Part shown: one piece after another, positions 7,124-13,545 of the stretch | Numbering within the stretch: position 1 is the first letter of the stretch | Layout of the letters: every line of letters starts with the position of its first letter | Source of the DNA: Calditrichaceae bacterium | GTDB taxonomy: Bacteria > Calditrichota > Calditrichia > Calditrichales > Calditrichaceae | DNA length: 17,177 nt | Assembly: GCA_024763405.1 (NCBI GenBank) | Contig: JANTFQ010000014.1 | Location: forward strand, 1-17,177 | Direction: 5' to 3' | The notes under the pieces: generated by a model | Database searches by the model: none | Seen by the model: only the letters and a program-made list of their open reading frames with translations | Told to the model about the DNA's origin: nothing | Program-made: the position numbers and the translations under genes

Positions 7124-9672
7124 TGATTAACGGGAAACGTATGAACGTTAAATTTTTGATCGTTCCGCTTATTTTGTTTGCTTTGCTATCTCAGGTGGCG
7201 GCACAAAATTACACGGCGGATAATCAGTTAAGTATCAATACGGCCAGTCTGCAGGAAATCAAACAACTGCCCGTCCGTGAACAGATCGCCCAAAAAATAT
7301 ACGATCGCATCACCTATCGCGGGTATCTGAAAAGCGTCTATGATCTGCTTAAAATCGAAGGCATCGACCAGCCAGTATTCGAAAAAATTAAACCGCTGGT
7401 ACGAATAGAACCCTTTGCTCCCCTGAGTACTATTCAGGAAAAGATAGAACAGATTTATTTCCGCCTGGACCGCTGGAGTTCCGGCGAAGGAGTGAACGAT
7501 GCTTTTATCGACCTTTGGGTAGAAAAAGCCTTGGATCCGATGAATGTCAACACGGCGCGCTACGACCAGCTGGTAAACCTGCAGAATGTCTCTCCGGTGG
7601 ATGCCGCGGCGATTCTCAGTTACCGCAAAGAAGTCCACCTGATCCGCGATCAGCGTGACTTCCGGCGAACACCCGGTCTTTCTAACTATGCCTATCGTAC
7701 AGCCCGCTACTTTCTGGATTATAAAGACACCAATTTATCGGGTTTGCACGGCAGTATTTTAACACGGATGGACAACACACCCTTTATGGCCGATGAGGGT
7801 GCGCAAACAACAGAAGCCGGGCTTTCGGCGGTTTCCGGTCGCTATGTCTCCGGCTATAATATGATGCCCAATATGTATTCAAAAATTCGGCTGTCTTACG
7901 GCAAAGATATCAAAGCCGGGATTTCGTATACGCGCAATCTTAACGAACCGACCCACTATTTTAATGATTCGGCCATAAAAATTCCGGAGGCGAAATTTTA
8001 TATCGGTATCGAAAATCAGCATTTTGGTGATTTTGTTCTGCGTAAATTGTATGCCGGTAATTATAAGGTTACGTTGGGCCAGGGCGTCATTATGGAAAAC
8101 ACCGATTTCTTTATGCCCCGAAAATCAGGGTACGGTTTCCGTAAACGCTACACAGGACTCTCCGGAGATAATTCCCGCACCCGAGAATATACGCTGCGCG
8201 GAGTTGCCGCAGAAGCAGGGTTTCAGAATCTCAGCGCCCTGGGATTTGTATCCTATGATTCCCGGGACGCGATTGTAAATCGCTATAATTATTCCAATAA
8301 TACAAAGGCGGGATTTAACCAGTTAATCGTTTTGGATCAGCGTTTTAATTATGCCCTGGATGATTCCCTGCGCGGTCCAAACGGACAGAATTTAAGCTGG
8401 CTGAATTCGGTAAATGAAATGACCTACGGCGGTCACCTGCAGTATGATTTTTTACCGGGAACCTTTTTTGGTCTGAGTTTTTATGAGAGCCTTTACGATC
8501 GACCTATCGATCCGAATCCTTATGAAATTGCCGGAAGAGATTATAATGGGGTTGAAAACTGGGATCGCCGGCAGGTAACGACGGATAGTGAAATCAAGCA
8601 GGCATACGGCGGTTCGGTTGCCCGTGCCCAGAGTGGTTTGTGGGGCGCGGCAGAATCATACCGGCGTATTTACGGTTTTGATTTTCAATCCGTTATCGGC
8701 AATATTGTTCTTCAGGGTGAATACGGCGAGTTGCAGAAAAACGGCAGTTTTTTCAAAATGGGCGACGATCCCAAGGCTATGGTATTTTCGGCCTATTTTC
8801 AGTTTCCTACCTTAAATATTTTAGCCCTTTATCGCAATTATGATGTGGGTTTCGATAATCCTTACCAGCGTTCTTTTTCTAATAACCGTCGTTACAAGGG
8901 AACGATTTACGAAGATTACTACTATCTTCAGTCTGCCCTGTATGGCCAGTTGTATGAGAATAATCCCCAGCCTCAGGCCGAAGAAGGGTTTTATCTCGAC
9001 GCTTTTTACCAGTTGAATCGTAAATTCACCTCCCGTTTTCAATATGATAATTGGGTGCGTAAAGCAGACGGCGCCAAACACTACCGTTTGGTGGGAACGC
9101 TGGATTACCGGCCGGTCTTTCCGCTGGGAATTCAACTGCGTCAAAAATGGCAGACCCGTGAAGATCAAAACAGTTTAACTTCAAATCTGTACTATAAAAA
9201 TCTGGAATTTCGCGGTCGTATGCGAACCCGGCTTTCCAATTACGATAATCTTGATTTGATGTACACTTCCTCAAAGCTGCTGGTACATCCGCGTCCCCGG
9301 GTCTTTGGCGATTTTGTTTTGGATGGCGAAGCACTGACGGCAAATTATGTGCATAATTTTAATAAGAATTTAAAATTTAGCGGAATGGTCGCTTATTATA
9401 AAGGCTTTTTATGGAACTTTGAAGATACGCAATTTGCTGTAATGGACAGCCCCAGAGGGGCGATACGCTACTGGCTATCGTTTTATATGCGCTTAGATCA
9501 CCATTTATCTTTTCGTATGAAATACACCGGAGAACATCAAAGATCCATATCAAACGTTTCTTTTGATGCCTGGCAGTCCACATTAGATGAAAATCCGGAT
9601 AAGCGTTTTGGCGCTCAATGGCTCCGGAAAATATCCAATCTTTATTATGTAGAATTTAATTATAATTTTTAA
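7120..9672 (+). CDS. Helix-hairpin-helix outer-membrane beta-barrel protein
   Basis: An 850-aa exported protein. After the signal peptide (cleavage near VAAQ/NYT) come two helix-hairpin-helix (HhH) regions of the ComEA kind: ~36-96 (LSINTASLQEIKQLP, then KIEGIDQP) and ~139-201 (DPMNVNTARYDQLVNL, then FRRTPGLSNYAYRTAR). From ~211 to the end the protein is rich in aromatic, alternating beta-strands and finishes YYVEFNYNF, as expected for a large outer-membrane barrel. HhH domains usually bind DNA backbone without sequence preference, but in this exported barrel family of FCB bacteria the function is unknown to me. ATG 7120 overlaps the preceding stop by 4 nt; ATG 7141 would give a tidier signal peptide (MNVKFLIVPLILF) and may be the real start. 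The 12-nt gap to the next gene indicates co-transcription. Confidence 0.75.
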   Translation: MMINGKRMNVKFLIVPLILFALLSQVAAQNYTADNQLSINTASLQEIKQLPVREQIAQKIYDRITYRGYLKSVYDLLKIEGIDQPVFEKIKPLVRIEPFAPLSTIQEKIEQIYFRLDRWSSGEGVNDAFIDLWVEKALDPMNVNTARYDQLVNLQNVSPVDAAAILSYRKEVHLIRDQRDFRRTPGLSNYAYRTARYFLDYKDTNLSGLHGSILTRMDNTPFMADEGAQTTEAGLSAVSGRYVSGYNMMPNMYSKIRLSYGKDIKAGISYTRNLNEPTHYFNDSAIKIPEAKFYIGIENQHFGDFVLRKLYAGNYKVTLGQGVIMENTDFFMPRKSGYGFRKRYTGLSGDNSRTREYTLRGVAAEAGFQNLSALGFVSYDSRDAIVNRYNYSNNTKAGFNQLIVLDQRFNYALDDSLRGPNGQNLSWLNSVNEMTYGGHLQYDFLPGTFFGLSFYESLYDRPIDPNPYEIAGRDYNGVENWDRRQVTTDSEIKQAYGGSVARAQSGLWGAAESYRRIYGFDFQSVIGNIVLQGEYGELQKNGSFFKMGDDPKAMVFSAYFQFPTLNILALYRNYDVGFDNPYQRSFSNNRRYKGTIYEDYYYLQSALYGQLYENNPQPQAEEGFYLDAFYQLNRKFTSRFQYDNWVRKADGAKHYRLVGTLDYRPVFPLGIQLRQKWQTREDQNSLTSNLYYKNLEFRGRMRTRLSNYDNLDLMYTSSKLLVHPRPRVFGDFVLDGEALTANYVHNFNKNLKFSGMVAYYKGFLWNFEDTQFAVMDSPRGAIRYWLSFYMRLDHHLSFRMKYTGEHQRSISNVSFDAWQSTLDENPDKRFGAQWLRKISNLYYVEFNYNF

Positions 9673-9684
9673 CCGAGGGATAGA

Positions 9685-10962
9685 ATGAAATTGATGAAGG
9701 TTTTATTGGTAATCATAATTAGTTCGGCGGCGTTATTCGCCCAGCGGGCAGATTTTAATCAGATGAAAATGCGCTACGGTGATGACGTTTCTTTTATGAA
9801 CGCCCGGACATTAGCATTAGGCGGTGCTGGAATTGCCGGAGGCGATGTGTTTAGTGCGGCATCGTTAAATCCTGCTCTGCTCAGTACAGGAAAGGGTCTT
9901 GTTCAGTTTCAGACCGGAATGAACTTAACAAAAATAAGTGAAGACCGTTCTTTTCCCTATTATGATTCTTTTGTGGGATTTAATGACTACGGTTCCTATA
10001 CCTATAACGAACACTGGTATAACCGCTTTCAGGGAACGGTAATGGTTCGTCCGCCGGTTTCTTTTTTAGAAGGATTTACATTTGCCGCAGCCTTTTTACC
10101 TTTTAAGGATATGCAGTACGATTACCGGGAAGAGGTACGTGACCCGGTGAATAAAAGTGATATTCTGCTGGGATACAATTCGGTTGCGCAAAACGGTTTT
10201 CTGTATCAGACATCGCTGGCGGCCGCCTATGAAATTATGGATAATCTTTCGGCCGGTCTGCAAATTGGCTTTTTAAGCGGCGACATCGATTCCATAATGA
10301 ATATCGATCCGAAGTTTGCTACGATGCTGAATGCGGCCAGACGGGAACATCTGACAAAAGAAATAGACGGCCTGCCGGTAACGACTTCGCTGGGCGTTCG
10401 TTATGTGTACAATGCGCGTCTTGCGCTTGGTGTATCGGCCCGTTTACCCTATTCGGTATCCTTCAAAAACAATTATACCGATCCTTCCGATACAACGTCC
10501 TTTTCGCAGACACTTACCTATCCAACCCGATTAGGTGCGGGATTGGAATACCGTTTTGTAAATGCGCTGGCGGCAAAAATATCCTTTGATTTTGTGTACG
10601 ATTTCTGGAGCGGATTTAAAGATAACCGAAATTCGACTAATTTCCAGGATACGTATACCATTCATACAGGAATCGAACATCTCTTTTTTGATAAAATTCC
10701 GCTCAGAGCCGGTTTCCTGTTTGGAACCCTGCGTGAAAGCAAAGATTTTAGCCGCACCGTGCTGACTATCGGTTCCGGGTTTGAAATAAATAATGTTAAA
10801 GTAGATATCGGCGGTGGTATTTCATCGATGCAGTATTATCAGGATGATTATTTTGCGGATTCTATTTACGGACTTGGAAACCGTTCGGATAGTGACCGGG
10901 TGGATGTAACACAGTATTTTCTGCGTATCGACTTAAATTACACCTGGGGCGGGGAAAAATAA
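9685..10962 (+). CDS. FadL/PorV-like outer-membrane beta-barrel protein
   Basis: A 425-aa exported protein with a signal peptide (cleavage near LFAQ/RADF). The mature N-terminus has the OmpP1/FadL-PorV style signature ARTLALGGAGIAGGDVFSA, then SLNPALLS, where an N-terminal segment plugs the pore. The remainder is a series of amphipathic strands with periplasmic and surface turns (for example YDYREEVRDP and NRSDSDRVDVTQ), ending with the strand YFLRIDLNYTW and a short charged tail. Known relatives carry hydrophobic compounds across the outer membrane or act in type IX export. GAGGGATAG ahead of the ATG supports the start. The stop overlaps the next ATG by one base (TAATG), so translation of the two is coupled. 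Substrate cannot be read from the sequence. Confidence 0.7.
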   Translation: MKLMKVLLVIIISSAALFAQRADFNQMKMRYGDDVSFMNARTLALGGAGIAGGDVFSAASLNPALLSTGKGLVQFQTGMNLTKISEDRSFPYYDSFVGFNDYGSYTYNEHWYNRFQGTVMVRPPVSFLEGFTFAAAFLPFKDMQYDYREEVRDPVNKSDILLGYNSVAQNGFLYQTSLAAAYEIMDNLSAGLQIGFLSGDIDSIMNIDPKFATMLNAARREHLTKEIDGLPVTTSLGVRYVYNARLALGVSARLPYSVSFKNNYTDPSDTTSFSQTLTYPTRLGAGLEYRFVNALAAKISFDFVYDFWSGFKDNRNSTNFQDTYTIHTGIEHLFFDKIPLRAGFLFGTLRESKDFSRTVLTIGSGFEINNVKVDIGGGISSMQYYQDDYFADSIYGLGNRSDSDRVDVTQYFLRIDLNYTWGGEK

Positions 10963-12572
10963 TGAAGGCATTTTATCTATTCTTATTTCTTTTGTTTGCC
11001 GGCGGCCTTTTCGCCTCTGAGAAACAACAGAATATATATTTATTTTATACCAATGATCTGCGTGCCGGAATTGAGGTTCAGAGAGCCTATTATATGAATC
11101 CCAACTTCCCTCCGGTTTTAGGTGGCGGCGCCGCGGTACAGGGAATTCTGAAGAAAACCCGTGCCCTTGCTGAAAAAAACGGCGATATTGTTTTACTGTT
11201 GGATGGCGGTAATATTTTTTCGGGAGCGGTTCAAATTGGAGCGGCTTCGAAGGGACTGGCCATCATCGACTATATGAATATGGTCGGATATGACGCGCTG
11301 GTACCGGGCAATAATGATTTTAATTTTGGAAAAGAGAATTTAGAGTTTCTTGCCGGAAAAGCACATTTTCCTGTTTTGGCGGCCAATCTAAAAGACAGCG
11401 TTACCAATACAACACCGCCTCCCGTTAAGCCGTATACCGTTATTGAAAAGGGTGGTTTAAAAATTGGTGTATTTGGAATTATTTCCAAATCGGCAGAGCA
11501 GGCGGATGACCCTGAAAATGTGTCCGGTCTTATTTTTAGTCCCGAAATTTCAGCCGCAAAAAAGGCGGTGGCGGCACTGCAAAAACAAAACGTGGATTTA
11601 ATAGTTGCTTTAACCTATCTCGGTTTACCGTATGACGCCCAGGAAGAATATGAAGTAATCCGGGAAGAGGAGAAACAGAATATTGCCAAGCATTCTTATG
11701 TGACGACAATGGAATTTGCCCGTTTCGTATCGGGTATTGATATTTTGATTTCCGGCGGTTTTAATAAGGGATACCAACAGCCCTGGGAAGATCCGGTAAA
11801 TCATACGCTGTGTTTTCAGAACTATGCCGGCGGTGGAAATTTAGGAATGGCGGTTTTACACGTAAACCGGGAAGCTAAAAAACTCAGCGGATACAGTTTA
11901 CCGTCACAGAGCGGCGGGCTTCTCTTATTAAGCCAGGATGAATACTGGCCGGATGCGGAAACCGCGGATTCGATTAATGCTCTTAAGAGAAAATACAGTC
12001 CGGATTTTGATACGGTAATCGGTGTAACCAATTATACACTTAACCGGAGCGGGCGGGGCGAATCACCGATGGGTGATTTAATGTGCGATGCTATGTTAAG
12101 CGCGGTTGATGCTGATTTTGCATTTAATAATTTCAGCGGCATGCGCAGGGATTTAGCCATTGGTCCCATAACGCCACGGGATTTGGCGGGTGTCTTTCCG
12201 TTTGGTAACGAAATTGTTCTGGTCACCGTTTCGGGAAAACTTCTGAAGGAACTGATGGAAACGAGCGTTTACGGATCTTTTTCGGGGCTGGCCATTTCGG
12301 GTGGACGTGTCGTATATGATACACAGCGGCAGGATGGAGATAAGATAATCAGTTTTATGATTAACGGAAAAGCCGTTGATGAAAACCGGATGTATAAAAT
12401 TGCGACCACAACCTATCTGGCCGAAGGGAACAGCGGTATGACCAAGCTGGCTTTTTTACCAGAGGATCGGTTTTTTAATACAAAGGTATTGATACGCGAC
12501 GCCGTGGCGGATTATATTAAAGCACACAGTCCTTTAAAAATTACCGTAGACGGCCGCTGGAAAAAGAAATAA
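10962..12572 (+). CDS. 5'-nucleotidase/metallophosphatase-family protein lacking the catalytic metal site (putative pseudoenzyme)
   Basis: A 536-aa exported protein (signal cleavage near FAS/EKQ) with both UshA-type domains: a metallophosphatase-like domain (~24-310) and the 5'-nucleotidase C-terminal domain (~350-530). The fold motifs align but ligands are replaced: TNDLRAG (Asp32 kept, His to Arg34), LLDGGNIFSG (Asp to Asn84), PGNNDFN (Asn117 kept, catalytic His to Asn118, Asp to Asn121), ALTYLG (His to Tyr219), SGGFNKG (both His of GGHTH lost: Phe267, Lys269). The C-terminal domain keeps RGESPMGDLMCDAM, NNFSGMR (Arg395) and VFPFGN, but the usual GGDGF/Y is GNSGM. Reading frame is intact, so this is a maintained gene. 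Inferred: a binding or structural protein, not a hydrolase. Last gene of the operon, coupled to the barrel gene upstream and followed by a hairpin. Confidence 0.82.
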   Translation: MKAFYLFLFLLFAGGLFASEKQQNIYLFYTNDLRAGIEVQRAYYMNPNFPPVLGGGAAVQGILKKTRALAEKNGDIVLLLDGGNIFSGAVQIGAASKGLAIIDYMNMVGYDALVPGNNDFNFGKENLEFLAGKAHFPVLAANLKDSVTNTTPPPVKPYTVIEKGGLKIGVFGIISKSAEQADDPENVSGLIFSPEISAAKKAVAALQKQNVDLIVALTYLGLPYDAQEEYEVIREEEKQNIAKHSYVTTMEFARFVSGIDILISGGFNKGYQQPWEDPVNHTLCFQNYAGGGNLGMAVLHVNREAKKLSGYSLPSQSGGLLLLSQDEYWPDAETADSINALKRKYSPDFDTVIGVTNYTLNRSGRGESPMGDLMCDAMLSAVDADFAFNNFSGMRRDLAIGPITPRDLAGVFPFGNEIVLVTVSGKLLKELMETSVYGSFSGLAISGGRVVYDTQRQDGDKIISFMINGKAVDENRMYKIATTTYLAEGNSGMTKLAFLPEDRFFNTKVLIRDAVADYIKAHSPLKITVDGRWKKK

Positions 12573-12575
12573 AAA

Positions 12576-12608
12576 AAAGGCTTTCCTGCCTAAAGCAGAA
12601 AAGCCTTT
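12576..12608 (-). terminator. Intrinsic terminator between convergent operons, probably bidirectional
   Basis: Arms AAAGGCTTTCCTGC and GCAGAAAAGCCTTT form a 14-bp stem with one mismatch and a 5-nt loop (CTAAA). Read on the minus strand the stem runs directly into eight T residues (12578-12571), a classical terminator for the 71-aa/receiver/30-aa operon. Read on the plus strand it starts three nt after the stop at 12572 and has only a short interrupted T-tract, so it would be a weaker terminator for the outer-membrane operon. Confidence 0.85.
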
Positions 12609-12642
12609 CTAAATCGTCCCTGATACGAATTCCCTCTTGATG

Positions 12643-12735
12643 CTAAAATAAAACATCATCCTTGATACTGGTTCCTCTAAATATCAGCCACAGGGCGGCA
12701 AGTAGTACCTGAATCGTAAAATATAACCATTCCAT
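12643..12735 (-). CDS. 30-aa single-pass membrane peptide (putative, new small gene)
   Basis: An ATG-to-TAG frame of 30 codons: N-terminus MEWLYFTIQV, a hydrophobic helix (about residues 4-19: LYFTIQVLLAALWLIF), then a charged tail RGTSIKDDVLF. This is the layout of a one-helix small membrane protein, with the positive-inside rule suggesting the Arg/Lys-containing tail faces the cytoplasm. The ATG begins 4 nt after the stop of the receiver-like gene, so re-initiation or coupling is plausible. I see no strong Shine-Dalgarno. A terminator follows 35 nt after the stop, which supports the transcript continuing through this frame. No family recognised. Such a short frame could arise by chance, but its position and composition argue for a gene. 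Confidence 0.5.
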   Translation of the reverse strand: MEWLYFTIQVLLAALWLIFRGTSIKDDVLF

Positions 12736-12739
12736 AATT

Positions 12740-13126
12740 TTAATGCTTTATATATAAACTTCTTAATGTTGTCCAACGATCAATATAATGCCTCAGATTT
12801 TTAATCTTAACGGGTTCGTGAACGATCTCGGTGAGGTTATCAAATTGATATTGGTTTAATTGTTGTTCTACAGGTGTGTCTCCGTGAATGAAAATAACAG
12901 GAATATCGGCTGTCTGCGGGTCTTTACGGAGGAGGCTGAGCATTTCATTTCCGGAATGCTGTGCAAACATTTCGTTAATCACAATGATGGCCGGTTTTTG
13001 ATTTTGAGCCTTTATAAAAAAATCATTCTGACTTCCGACGGTAACAATTTTATAATTATAGACAGAAAGAATATCGTGCATTAATTTGGCACGGTATGGG
13101 TCTTGTTCGCATATAAAAATCTTCAT
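12740..13126 (-). CDS. Stand-alone receiver-like domain without phosphorylation residues (pseudo-receiver)
   Basis: A 128-aa single-domain protein with the length and alternating pattern of a CheY-like receiver: KIFICEQDP, AIIVINEMF, IPVIFIHGD, IVHEPVKI. At the key positions the conserved residues are replaced: Asn51 where the phosphoacceptor Asp should be, His81 for Thr/Ser, Glu104 for Lys, and EQD (7-9) for the acidic pair. The spacing Asn51 to His81 (30) and His81 to Glu104 (23) matches CheY (30 and 22), so the alignment is sound. There is no output domain. Inferred: a protein-binding module, perhaps acting on the kinase or regulator encoded upstream. GGGAGGA a few nt ahead of the ATG is a strong ribosome site. 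It lies 13 nt after the 71-aa gene and 4 nt before the 30-aa gene. Confidence 0.78.
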   Translation of the reverse strand: MKIFICEQDPYRAKLMHDILSVYNYKIVTVGSQNDFFIKAQNQKPAIIVINEMFAQHSGNEMLSLLRKDPQTADIPVIFIHGDTPVEQQLNQYQFDNLTEIVHEPVKIKNLRHYIDRWTTLRSLYIKH

Positions 13127-13139
13127 TTTTCCTCCCTGA

Positions 13140-13355
13140 TTAATTGACCAGACGATCGTCTGTTAAAATCCTTGCCTGAATAGCGGAAGAGAGAATGTTG
13201 GGCAGTTCTGTTACAAGCTCATCCATACTGTTTCGGTAAACCGCTAAAACATCGTTATCGGAAAAGGTTAATTTGATGCTGTAATATCTTCTTCCGAGTT
13301 CATCGTCCATCGAAGTAATTTTTAAGTTGCCGTTGAGAATGTTCTGAAAAGACAT
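13140..13355 (-). CDS. 71-aa protein of unknown function, first gene behind the sigma-54 promoter
   Basis: I do not recognise this family. The 71 residues are soluble: a beta-rich first half (NILNGNLKITSMDDELGRRY, then YYSIKLTFSDNDVLAVYRN) and a helical second half (MDELVTELPNILSSAIQARI), with no signal peptide or membrane helix. The start is well supported: AGGAG at 13364-13368 lies 8 nt before the ATG. It is placed directly after a sigma-54-type promoter and ahead of the pseudo-receiver gene, so it is probably the first gene of the small operon under NtrC-type control. A role as a partner of the receiver-like protein is inferred only from position. Confidence 0.7.
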   Translation of the reverse strand: MSFQNILNGNLKITSMDDELGRRYYSIKLTFSDNDVLAVYRNSMDELVTELPNILSSAIQARILTDDRLVN

Positions 13356-13390
13356 AGGACCTGCTCCTGTTTAGTGACTGCTTTTCTTAA

Positions 13391-13406
13391 TACAAGTACT
13401 ATGCCA
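13391..13406 (-). promoter_or_regulatory. Sigma-54 (RpoN) -24/-12 promoter
   Basis: Minus-strand TGGCATAGTACTTGTA matches the consensus TGGCAC-N5-TTGCA: GG at -24 and TTG at -12 at exact spacing, with the -12 GC changed to GT. The predicted start is near 13380, giving a ~25-nt leader with the AGGAG site before the ATG at 13355. The gene immediately upstream encodes a sigma-54 activator, which strongly supports the reading. Confidence 0.75.
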
Positions 13407-13493
13407 CAGCGTAAGCCTTGTAATATCAACAGGTTGTGTATAAAAAAACATAACATCAGTAAAAACAACAGAATAGAGTAGAAAAGCAAGGGT

Positions 13494-13514
13494 AAATTGC
13501 AGAATATGCAATTT
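13494..13514. promoter_or_regulatory. Enhancer-like inverted repeat, proximal activator site
   Basis: A perfect inverted repeat AAATTGCA-TATTC-TGCAATTT (8-5-8). Its centre lies about 123 bp upstream of the predicted sigma-54 start, the usual distance for an NtrC-family dimer site. It is in the non-coding gap between the activator gene and the promoter, so binding of the adjacent regulator is inferred. Confidence 0.65.
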
Positions 13515-13527
13515 TTAAAAAGGCAAG

Positions 13528-13545
13528 ATTGTATTTTATGCAATT
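13528..13545. promoter_or_regulatory. Enhancer-like inverted repeat, distal activator site
   Basis: Minus-strand AATTGCATAAAATACAAT repeats the same TTGCA-N5-TGCAA pattern with one mismatch (TACAA). Its centre is about 32 bp from the proximal site, three helical turns, so both would face the same side of the DNA. It overlaps the stop codon of the regulator gene. Confidence 0.6.

Noticed and set aside
12576..12608. The hairpin as a CRISPR or attachment-site remnant
   Set aside because: A single stem-loop with a T-tract between convergent operons is fully explained as a terminator.
13322..13543. A 73-aa minus-strand frame over the regulatory gap
   Set aside because: It overlaps the well-supported start of the 71-aa gene and the promoter and enhancer sites; its hydrophobic run comes from AT-rich non-coding DNA.
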